A stretch of 64,000 bases of DNA. Origin: Epiperipatus broadwayi. Its lineage: Eukaryota > Onychophora > Udeonychophora > Euonychophora > Peripatidae. The notes beneath the pieces are model-generated. The model was not told the DNA's origin. It did not search any database and worked only from the letters and a program-made list of their open reading frames with translations. The stretch spans positions 622,001 to 686,000 of the forward strand of contig JAQFVV010012573.1 of assembly GCA_028023455.1 (NCBI GenBank), in the 5' to 3' direction. Position numbers and translations under genes: made by a program. Of this stretch, positions 40,301 to 52,300 are shown in pieces; the first letter of the stretch is position 1; the number at the start of each line of letters is the position of its first letter.

Positions 40301-43300
40301 TTAATTACTGGCAGTGGCTTATTTTATTCTTTTTTTAAAAATTATTCTTAGATAAGAATTTATGAAATATAAATCTCTGCTGTTCCACTGAGCTAGTGAC
40401 AATGGGCTAATGACCGGATATCAAAATATATAAAGGAAAAAAAAAAAATTTTATTTTTTATTTTATTTACATATCTGCCTACTTTATAAATTTTTCTAGG
40501 TTCAAATGCCTAGATGGCGCCCTGTAGTGCAGATGACATTAAGCTACAATTTCTCTGGATCGCTATACTATAAAAGAAATTCATTTTTTTTATAATACAT
40601 AATTATTGAGTGATTTAACATATGTGTAAGTGCATAGAAATGTGTATGCACACTGTCATTTATATCATGATATTTTAATTTGTCAAAATAATAAAATTAT
40701 TAAAAATATATTTTTCACAATAAACATAAATGTATGATGTGTCTATACATAAAAATATAGATTATATCAAGTATTAATTAGCCTCTTATTTCTTTTATGG
40801 TAAGTAAAAGTTTCTTTTTCTTAAAAAATGTACTATCACATCCTTGACAGTCCTTCCTAAAAGTTTTTTTTAACAGGTTACTCTTGATTGATTAATTATA
40901 AGTATTTTTAAAAACACTCCAAGTTTTTTTTTTCTAATCTAAAAAGATTGTGGACTCTATTTTTTTTTTCAAAGTAATATTGTCTATGAAACAATCATTT
41001 GTTTTTTTAGACTTTTAATTTAAGCAAAAATTGTTTTACTTTTAAATTATAGATTTTATTTGTCATTTTCAGAGTATTATTTAAAATAACTCACCAGCTG
41101 CACTTTATATACATATGACCTAGCACATTTATCTGTGATTCCTGCATATAGCATATGTATGATTAATTCTTCAGCAAGCTGGCCCCTTCTAAATAGTAGA
41201 CTGGCTTACCATTCATAACTAATGGCATTTAATCATTTAGTCTTGGATTAGATAGACTTCAGACAAGCAACCATCTGTTACACATTTTATACAGGCTAAT
41301 TGACACAAAGCTGACCCTATCATCCATGTGAATCAAAAAAGCAGCGTCCAGGTCTACTGTCCTTTGCCTTCAGTTATTTCTTCATGGTAGTTCTGTCATA
41401 ATCTGTACAACTCCGCATTACTAATATTTTTTTCAATTCTTTTGTAGTCAAGGTTGTCGGCGGAATATAATAATTAAAAATAAGCTTTCCCCATCTTGAT
41501 TGAAAAAAGTTATAATGATTCTTTTTCAATTCAACTTAATCCTTTGAAAAACAACTTTGGGGAGCTTTATCAACAAGTTTTAATTAAAAGATTTCTTTAA
41601 TCAAAATTGATGATGGAATTTTGTAATTACTAGTATATCTATTATAACATAAAAACATGCTTGTTTTAATTTCAAAATCAGAATTAATTAGACATTTCAA
41701 ATGTTTAATTTATAATAAAAAAATTCAAAATTCCAGTGTAATATAGAAAATATCTACAAAATCTTTTGTCTGTGTTTATTTCTACTTTTTCTTTCAACTT
41801 TATACATATATGTGCACACACACACTACTATGTTGTATGATATGAGACATAATGGTTTTATTACCCACGTATTGGGAAAAGGAAAATAGAAATGGAACAT
41901 CAATTTAACAATATTTTACATAATATACATGTATAACCAAAACAAAATTCATACCTCAAATTATGTACTCATCAATTTTTTTAAAGATCTGACAGCTAGC
42001 AATGAATAGTGACCTGCAATTCTAAGATAGATAAAAAATTCAACCACTGGCCTATAAGTACACAATGCACCATGAACAACAAGAAGACTACCTCAATTTA
42101 GACTCCATAAGCTACCACAACTCAAAATAATGCAAAACTCATTGCAAAGTCCTCCTCCTTTGAGTCTTAGAGGCTGAAAAAATATAGAACTATGTCTTGT
42201 TCCTTTTCTTGGAGTCTTAGAGGCTGGGATCATGGCAGGACTGTTAACTGCACCATGATAAACAATAGGAAATCAGAAAGTGGTTTGAAGTAATGCCTGA
42301 GTTAGAACACATCTCAGAATTGCGTGAAAACATTGTATCATCAAGTTAATGATAAAACCTTCCATCTATTATCAAAACTGAAAGTATAACTAAACAATCT
42401 CCAACAGTCAAAAACTCTATCCAATCACCAAAATCATAGATTTTTTATTTAACTCTAAACATAAACCTTTAAATATATATTAAAACTACTATGTCATAAT
42501 TCTTATCACATATTTCACAGTAATTTTTAAAATTCTGCATAAAATGCATATTTTTTCTTTCTCAGATGTGATTATTTGAGATCAAGAAGTGGCAATTTTG
42601 TAGTAATGGGCACCAGTACATGATCATCATTGGTCCACAGTTGGTTATCCATTTTTAACAGTATAAACTCAGGGAGTGTACCTGGGGTGAGGGATTCAGA
42701 GGTGAATTATGGGGTGAACCTAGGTTAATGGAAGTCATCATCAAGTCGACTACAAATTTAAAATATTAAATATAAAAGGAGGAATTAGATTGAGAAATGA
42801 CTTTGAGATCAACACAGCTAATTAACTATAAGTTCACTAGCATTACTGACAAGAATACTCACCATCATAAATGATTAACAATAAAAATAAATCAATCAAT
42901 TTGGTCACTGGATTTGAAATGAGTCTACTATAGACAAAGCTAGTTATTTAGCCATTGGCAGCTTGGAGCAGATTATTTAAATATTTATTTGGATGTACAA
43001 ATTTAAGTGCTAATCATAAGAATACAACATTAAAAATATGCTGGAATGCTAAAACATGCTGATCATCATCAATGCTCTGGCCATTTAATACCATTAATGT
43101 ACTAACCAACAATAAACTTAATTTCTAATAAATACTAAATCACCTGACCCCAAAGAAATTGCATGGTAACCTATTATGGAGAGACTAAAACTAGCATTGC
43201 CACCAGAGTAGCTCAACACAGATACCTTTATAACAGAACTAAAACAAAGCTTGAAGGCAATTCGGTTTTCGTTGAGCATGAGAGAGCTACTGGCCATGCT

Positions 43301-46300
43301 TTTCTACCCACCACAGTGTCATTTGCTCTGAAATAATATCAAACACAAAGTCAGGGAAGCTTACTACATTGTAAGTGTCCCAGCATCAATCAATAGAAGA
43401 GAGGCCTGCTTTTCTCTGTCTCGAAAATGGTCCACGTAACATCTGCATATGAATTTGCATAAAATTTGCATTAATATTATAGTTATTAATCAAATACAAG
43501 TCGCCATGAATATGGGATTATAAACTGTCCCGAAAGCGCTTGGCGGTAACTTTTGATAATTTTACGTACATTGAATAGCTTCATTATCTGTGCGCAGAGC
43601 ACATATATATATATATATTAATTGATTTCAAATGCTAATGAAGTAAAGCCTTAACTATTTCAATAAATACTAAACTAAATAAAATGTAGTGCATGGACCT
43701 TAAAGGCTATCCCCTTTGCACCAATTCAGGATCATCACCTGTATGTCCATAAACACTAAACTTTTATGTAATAGACCATCATTCATGAATTTACGTGAGA
43801 GAACAAAAGCTCTATAACTTACTGTGAGCAAGAGATAATACAATATATAATATTCTAAAACTACTTAGGATTGAGTAAGTTCATTGGAATAATTTTAACA
43901 ATGAATATGAATTTATTAATAATAATAAAAAAATGAAATTAAGATTTGCAGAATACAGCTATATCCATATAAATTAAGCCTTTTGATTTTGATTAGTATA
44001 AAAAAACTAAGCTATCACATTGTGATTTACAAATATATTCCAATAGGTTTGCATAAAACACCTATACATCAGCATACAGACGTGGTATAATTTAGTAACA
44101 TATTTTTATGAAATAATACCAAAAAAAGGAATAATTTTAACATGTGTCTACCTGACATATTGATATAAGCATACAGACATGCAATAACATATGGGAATGG
44201 TCATATAATACTAATAAAAAAAGCTATTACATTGATTTACAAATACCTCAATGGGTTTACATCAAACATATATTCCTGCTCAGACATGTGGCATAATTTA
44301 TGAACATACTTGAATTGCCATAAACCTATAAATAAAATTGATTTTTTTTATTATATGTAATTATTGACTTTTTTAACATGTGTGGGCACACACTGACATT
44401 TATACCAAATATTTTAATTTGTCAAAATAAAATTATTAAAAATATATTTTTCACAATTAACTTCATGTTGAAAATATACATAAACTTCATTCATTATCTT
44501 TAATGTTAAAAGTTTTTTTTAAAAAAAAAAAAAAAATACACCTTTAACAGGTTGCTGCAGATTAGTTATAAATGTCTTTAAACAAATACTCCAGCAAGTT
44601 CATTTGTTTTCCAATCTAGAAATACTATTGGAGTCTACTTTTTCTTTTATAAAATTTAAAATCATCTATGAATCATTTCTTTATTTTCTTAGACTTTTAA
44701 TTCAAGCAAAAATTATTTACTTGCTTTATTTTTAAATTTGATTTTAAGTGTTTTTTTTTTCAATAAATTATTTACAATAATACAGTTTTCAATATACATT
44801 TCTCATTACTCACCAGCTGGACATTATATATATGACACTGCATGTTTATCTGTTCTCTGCATATAGATAAAACTATGTATAATATTCTTCAGCAAGTTGA
44901 TGGCCTGTGAGTAAGCTGGTCTCTTCTAAACAGTAGACTGGCTTATTGTCATTTTCAGAAAGGTATAATTTTATAATTGTGGCATTCAATTAACTCCATT
45001 TACTATAGAATTGGATAGACTTCAGGCATACCATCTAGTACAATGTAGGCTATGGAAAACAAAAGCTGGTTCTTGCTTCCATGTGAAACCAAACTTCACC
45101 TTAGTGAACTAGTAACCATTGGACTTCTACTGTCTTGCTTTTAGTTATCTCTTCATGGTAGTTCTGTCATAATCTGTAAAACTTCAGAGCTCCTAATCTT
45201 TTTTTCCAACCGTTTCTAGTCAGGATGGGAAGAAAAACAAATACAGTAATTAAAAATGTTTTTTCTATCTTGGTGAAAAAGTTAATGGCTTTTTAAATCA
45301 ACTTAATCCTTTAAAAATCAACTTTCTGTAATTTTATCTAAATATGTTATACAAGCATTAATTAAAAAAATTTGCTAATCAAAATAGATAGGGGAATTTT
45401 ATAATTACCAGTATATCTATTGTAATATAAAAACATGCTTGTTTTAATTTCAAAATCAGAATTAATAAAATATTAATTAGACCTTTTTAAATGTTAAATT
45501 CAAAATTATTTAATCTTTAACTATTAGTCCAATGTAATATGGAAAATATCTATAATTTTTTTTGTCTGTTATATTTCTACTTTTCAACTTGGTATATATA
45601 TATATTGTGCCCTTTTGTATGGGTCACCATCTAATTTTGTGCTAATCTATTAAAAATTTTAAATTTAAGATATATTTGAATATGTGATGTTAATTTTGCT
45701 TATGGTAATATTTCAAAAGGTTTAATTAAAGCAATCTATGAGTATTTGATATGTGAAATTGTGCTGATATTGAGAGAGACATTTTAAATGATGATGATTA
45801 TAATATATGGTTGGGAAAAAATGGCCATAATCAATACTGCATTAATATATTTAATAAATAGGTATTTAAAGCTAAAAGTGTTTAAAAGACAAGTAAGATT
45901 AAATACATATATTTATTGTTGATAAAATAATGATATAAAAGAATATAAATATTTTTAATTATTATAAATACTTAAATAGAAGATTAATATTTGATTTTAA
46001 TGATATCAAATAATTATTTTAAAAATTTGTTATAATATCTTATTTATTTTAAAAATATTTATTTTAAAAAATGCAATTGTTAGTTTATTTTTGGACGTTG
46101 ACAAGCGTTTCTTGTGTTATAAAAAAAACAGATGTTAGTTAGATATACACAAGCATGCTTGGAAGTTATTTAGTAAAGTTGCAAAACTATTTTAAAAATT
46201 ATGTTGTAAAATTTATAAATAATACGTGAGTTATCACGAGATAAAAATAAAGATATTCAATGTAAAATATTAAATCTGATTTTAAAATATTGTTTAAAAA

Positions 46301-49300
46301 ATATAACGTATAAAAAAAGACTTAGTTTATTTTAAATAATTTTATAAAAGTTAAAATTAAAATCAAGTAAGAGTATATTTTAAAAGTGTTTAATAAATTT
46401 AAATAAACGATAAGGATTATTTTAAAAATTTAATAATGTAATAAATATTAAATATTAAATAAGTCATTATTTATTTTTAATTTTGTGTTGTTGGTAAATA
46501 TGTAAATAAGCCAGCAAATTGATTGTTTAAATGTACCAATCAAATGGGAAGTTTCTTCCGGTATAAAAGCTCAATTCAATTGTTAGGAGAGGACTTTGTG
46601 ATTGATTTTTCAAGATAATTGTGTTATTTAAAAATAGCTACGTAAATTTTGTAGACGCTTTTAAAATCATTTTTCAAAATTATAAAAGTGTCTTTGTAAA
46701 TAAGTTATAAAAGTTTTAAATGATAGACATGCAGTATTAACTTAATTTTTTCCCTATCGATCGTCTTTATATCAAGCTCAATTTACAAGCAAATAGTCAT
46801 GGGAACATCATATATAGTGAAAATATATCGGAAACTTTACCTTAGAAATATGACAAACGCTGGATTAGTTCGGAAATTTACAAGATGGAGAAAAGTAGTA
46901 TTTTGGATAGTATATAATTTTAAAAGCTAATTACTATTGCCTATTAGAAAATAGATATTTTAAAGAATAAATACTTTTGTGTAAAGAAAGTATTTTTGCA
47001 AGCTATAAATTTAAAAAATATATCTTAAGTAAAGATATTAAAAATGAAAGTAGTTTTATAAATACTTGCCTTGTTAAGTCTTTATGTTTAAAAGACTGAA
47101 TGTTGATAATTTTAAAAGCAAGTCAATTGAAATATAATTAGCTAAAAATCTTAATATAATGGGATTATTATATTGAAATAATTTAAACGCTGGCCATTTT
47201 ATAAATAAAGAAGCTTATTCTTACCTGGATGTTTTGTTAAAAAATGCGCAAGAAATATGTGGACGTCCCAGTTAATTTAAAATAATTAAATGATAGTTTT
47301 TCATAAAACTAAAGACTAAGCTAAAATAATAACTTTTGAATAATATTTTAAAAATAACTAAATCAGGATCCTATAAACTATTTTAATTTATTTTATTTTC
47401 TTGTGGGGAACTTATTTTTAAAAAAAGAACATTTTCGTTTTTCATAAACTTTTAAAAAACACGTGGTGGACCGGAAACAGGAAATGGTGTTCTAGTGAAT
47501 ATGTGCCTACGATTAAAGAACTTTATGGTGAAAAGGAAACATCGCTGGAATTATGTAATATGAATTTTGTTTTATTTATCTAATATAAAAGTTAAATAGT
47601 ATTAATCTATTAAAAATAAGATAGGTACATTTCTTAAAATAATAACTAAAGTAATATAATAATTAATTGCATAAGTTTATTTTATAATTAATATAAAACG
47701 TAATATGTTAAAGAATGATCGTGAGTGTAAATGTGAATTATTTTATGAAGCTGTAATTCCGAAGAATATTGGAAGATGGACTGTACATTAAATCATTATT
47801 GATGGTAAAAATTGTATAATAATAATAATTTTAATGTATTTAATATGTTTTCTTTAGATCAACCGAATGATATGTTATTTTGAATGAATGTATGATTATT
47901 TTAAAAATACACACACATTATATTGGCAGTGACAGTTTTATTTAAATATGCATAATTTGAATTTATGAAATAAATACGATGCAACATTACATAAGAAGCT
48001 TAGAAATAATTATATGATTCTTTCGTTAATAAATTTTGATATTGTTTTTATGTTATAGTATTAGAATTATATTTATTATTTATAAGTAATTATTTTTTTA
48101 TTGCAAATTAGGAAGAGAGTTAAAAGTCTATATTTTATTTTTATTTTATTGGACAAATTAAGTTAAGTTTTATGTAGAAGTTTATGTTTGAATTAAAGGT
48201 TTACTGAATATAGATGACGTAGTATAAATAGTTTGGATAATTAGTGGTTATTTAAAGTTGAAGGTTGTTTTCCCGGAATTTTAGATAAGTTTTAGAGGAT
48301 GTTTTGTAGTTAAAAGTTTATTAAGAAGGAGTAGAATAACACATAAAGTAAAGTAATAATTTTACATAGAAAAGAATCATAGAATTTATCTAATATAATA
48401 CTTTATGAATTTGAAATTAATGAATGATTTAAATAATATTATTATTTCAACAACACATATATGTAATGCATATTTAGTAAAACCTGTAACATGAATTGCA
48501 TTAAGTGAAATATAAAGTTATAATCAATTCTTGGTTATTACATTACAAGGATACATTAGTTTCTATATTATGCTATTAAAGTAATGCTGATAGTAAAGTA
48601 AACACATACTAGTACATGATGAAATGAATAGCAGTAATACTTAAGTGATGTAGCAATTTAATTAGTAAAGTTTAATTGTTTACATATGCTACATAAATAT
48701 TGTTTACATAAATTTTCTATGTAATAATTGAGATTTACTGATGCTTGTTTAAAGTCTAAGTTTTGAAAACATACTTCAATGTTATTAGTACAGCATTTTA
48801 AAGAATGTATAATTACTTATTAGGAGTATGAATTAATAACAGTGTAAACATATTGTATTATTATTTTCTTATTTTTATTTTCTTTGTTTCATAATTTTGA
48901 ATTGTAAATATTGTAAATAAATTCTTAGTTGAAGTTAATGTAAATAAATTTGTTTAATTTGTTTTAAAAGTATGTCGAGTTCATTATTTTGCACCACAGC
49001 ATTTGACAACAGATAGTTTGAACAAATATAATATTTGCACAATGTGAATTTATTAATATTATTTTAGAAATAAATACAATATTTTCCTGATTATCATTTA
49101 TAAGAATTGATTGACATTAATATATCATATTATAATGGTCATAGAGTAATTATCATTCATAAGATGGTTATAATACACAATATAAGAGTACAAGATTATT
49201 TATTGCCACATATTAATAAATTGTAAGATTTTGATCTATTCCAAAATTAAGATACTATATGAAGATAAAAGATATACACATGATTATTTATTTATTTAAT

Positions 49301-52300
49301 GATTGATGATATAACAGAAATAGATAAGATTAAGTTATACCCTAAGATTTGTATTGAGTATTATTATTATTAGAATAAGTTAGGTGTACGTAGGTTTGAT
49401 ATAAAATCCTTTATCATACTTATTTACATGAGTTATCATTATTTTAAGATAATTAGAAGAACCTGAGATTATTTAATTATATTTTAAATAATTAAATAGT
49501 CTAAGCTTTATTTATTTTATTATTATTAAAGATAATTTATTTTATTTAAAAGCCATAAGAATGCTATAGAGGTAGTAGTAAGTTAATAAGGAAGTAACAG
49601 TATTCTTATGCCATTGAGACAATGTGTTTTGGAAGATATTGACTCAATGTAAATCTACTTATTGCTTTGTAACTTTACTTCACAGTCTCATGATTTTAAA
49701 AATACTTATTTAATTAGTACATACTATAGAATTATATTGATTTGATAATTAATGACAAATTTAATTCGAATATGATAATATAAAATATATTAAAGATAGA
49801 TATGCAAATTTTAATTAAGCATTACAATTTAATTGAGCTAGTTGTATTTCAAACTATATTATACATCGAGAAGTAAGGGTACAATATATATATGCACATA
49901 TACTACATTGTTGTATACCATAAGACATATAACAGCTTCAGTATATATATATTGGTAATAGTAAAACACATTGATTTTTATATATATTTTTTATAGGAAT
50001 TTTTGTTAAAGATGGAAGAGGAAGAAAATAGAAAGAAATGTAAAGAATTCATTCCACATTCTAATTACCAGGATAAATATGAAAAACTAATTGGTAAAGA
50101 AAGTGCTAAAGAAGCAGCTAGAATTACTCGACCTAATAAAAACTTCGGCTTTGGTAATATCTGAATTTATTGTAAATAGTAAAAAAAAATATTTTAAAAA
50201 TAAAATATTATATAGATATCTCACTAATATGCATGCACATTTTTATAAATATAGGAACCTATTTTGTTAAACCCTGACTATCTTCAAATTTTAATATTAA
50301 CATTATTTTATTTTCATAGTACTTATTCTTTCTCACTATGGTTGATTTTCCGGCTAATATCATTTTAATGCTATCTGATCTTTTCTCTATTCATATTTAA
50401 ATTTCATAATTGATCTGTACTGTACATGTTGTTAGATATTAAAGATCAAATTAATACACCTGTTAATATTAATATCAACATGCTATTTTTAATGAATGAT
50501 CTTCATATTAAAATCATATAATTAGAATTTTCTGAACATTACAATACTTCCACAATGCACTAACAGCAGAGTGGTTTGTTTTTTTTTAAGTAAAAAATAA
50601 ATACTAGTTTTGATCCATCAAACTATGCTATGCTTTTAGTATTTTAGTGTCCATTGTAGGTTTTTTTTTTTTCAATTTAAACTTAATTATCATAGAAACA
50701 GAAATCTTTGAATTTACAATTACTTTCAAGCATTTCAGTTTAATGATCTTGCCACTGTAGATACCAGTTTATTTTTAGGGAAATCATCTTTTCACCCATT
50801 ATCAATCCACTTAAGAATGCAGGTCTCTCTAAGTTTAATCTAGTTTTTCCAATTCTTAACCTCTCTTCTCCACATAATACCAACAAACTTTCTTATTTTG
50901 TTCATTCATCTCACATGTGATCTCTTTTTACATCTTTTACAATTTTTTGGGATCCAGTTTAAGTCTTCAACTATATTTTATCATTTCTTGATTTTGATGC
51001 TATCTGTTTGTTCTCTCATCCAATGAATTTTATTCTGGGTAAATAAAACTGATTTAATATATTAGTTCTGACTATACAAGTCACTAGCAGATACTAAAGT
51101 TTTTCATGTATTTGTAAATGATATCTACAAAGACTTGCTAATATAGAGCTAATTCATTTGTATGTATATATCTTGTAAATCAGGGTTATTGCTTTATAAT
51201 GAGATTTAAACATAAAATTCTATAAATAATTATTGCTAAAATTTAGTGGAAAGTAGTGAAAACTGTCATTGATAATGATAAGTATTTGCCTGATCACAGG
51301 GCTCTTTGTCAAAAGATTGTCATCATATAACATGATTTTCAGCAGATTATACTTAGTATTATAATCTCTATAGAAATTTTAAATCTATCTATCTTTAACA
51401 TTTATAAAATAATGATTTTTTCCCCCTAATAATATGACATCATAATTATATTTGGAATTATTAAATCAATAATCTTCACATTTATGAGTTTTTTATTTTT
51501 GAAGCATTCTGAAAACTAAGAAATATATACAAAGTGTAAGAATGCAATTATTTTTCTGTGATTACAAAAAAAGTTTAACAAAGAACATTTGTAGTAAAAA
51601 AATATTTTCATTGCAGTTTGTGTGAATTCACTGCTATAAAAAATCTTTTATATGAACATAAAAATATTTATACAGGAGAAAAACTCTTAAAACTATATTT
51701 TTTTGTGAATATATGAAATTTATAAAGTATTAAATATACATTTTTACTTTCATATTGTGACAGACAAGTAGATTCCTAAATACTAAAGACAAGATGCAAT
51801 TAGGTTTGTTGATTATCTTAAGTTTTAGTAACTTTTGATAGTTCAGTTGAACACCATCAAGTTCTTTCAGAACCTGGAATATGATTTGAATTAGGTTTAA
51901 ATCTAATCTTTTTGGAAATATACCTTCTATTTTGAGTTTTCTTGATGTACTAAGTGACATTATAACCGATATATTTCCTTCAACATTATAATAATTTTTC
52001 AAGAAAAGACAAATTAAACTATTCCCTTTGAAGACCTGTCACTTTTTTCCTTTCAGTCTACCATGATATACCATAAATATTTGTGGCATAGGTTAGAAAA
52101 ATCATGATTTCTTCTGATTTATATATTGAATGCAACACCAGTAGAGAAACATAACTAAAAAACATTATTTTCTAAAAATCTTAATAAATTTAATTTATAA
52201 TTATAACAAATATATTAACTTTTTATAAGAGTTACTTCTTTTTTTGTCAGAATCACAACAATATTATTTATTGTTTTCCTGAAGGTTAGTGATGATAACA

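Larger units (their letters stand above)
37498..40567 (+). mobile_element. Large non-coding LTR-like element, copy 2
   Basis: The element is 3,070 bp. Ends are TGTAACG and CGCTATA, with 4-bp target duplication CTAT at 37494-37497 and 40568-40571. Copy B of the segmental repeat has a single CTAT at 44326-44329 as the empty site. It carries about 0.8 kb of 5' sequence absent from copy 1, with a roughly 45-bp repeat containing CAGCCAATAAG twice (38041 and 38114, CCAAT-type). It also has a TATA-like box (38757-38767), hairpin 38837-38871, module Y (39303-39784) then X (39785-40143), AATAAATGTTTG, TGGCAGTGGC (40309-40318) and the T-arm-like hairpin (about 40497). Confidence 0.75.
29688..41870 (+). 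repeat. Segmental repeat copy A (about 2.1 kb, interrupted)
   Basis: Copy A survives in three blocks: 29688-30029, 37066-37497 and 40568-41870. They match, in order and orientation, copy B at 42661-49955; for example ATGCTGATCATCATCAATGC, TATCCCCTTTGCAC, GAACAAAAGCTCTATAACT, TTAATTTGTCAAAATAA and ACTCACCAGCTG. The gaps between blocks are the insertions at 30030-37065 and 37498-40567. Copy B supplies the empty-site sequence for the second of these. Whether the unit is a duplicated intron segment or an old mobile element is open. Confidence 0.75.
42661..49955 (+). repeat. Segmental repeat copy B (about 2.1 kb, interrupted)
   Basis: The blocks are 42661-43139, 43662-45605 and 49884-49955. Copy B has its own insertions: 522 bp at 43140-43661 and 4.3 kb at 45606-49883. 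The last block ends about 40 bp before the SPAG7 exon at 49997. Divergence from copy A is moderate, with many small indels. Confidence 0.75.
23753..49996 (+). other. SPAG7 intron (26.2 kb), nested repeat cluster
   Basis: The donor is GTAATT and the acceptor TTTTATAG. Its contents are listed separately from 25156 onward. 23760-25150 and 26400-29680 carry AT-rich sequence, TA microsatellites and a 24-bp tandem pair but no genes. 41870-42660 separates the two copies of the segmental repeat; it holds GAGTCTTAGAGGCTG twice (near 42161 and 42212) and otherwise nothing I recognise. Confidence 0.8.
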
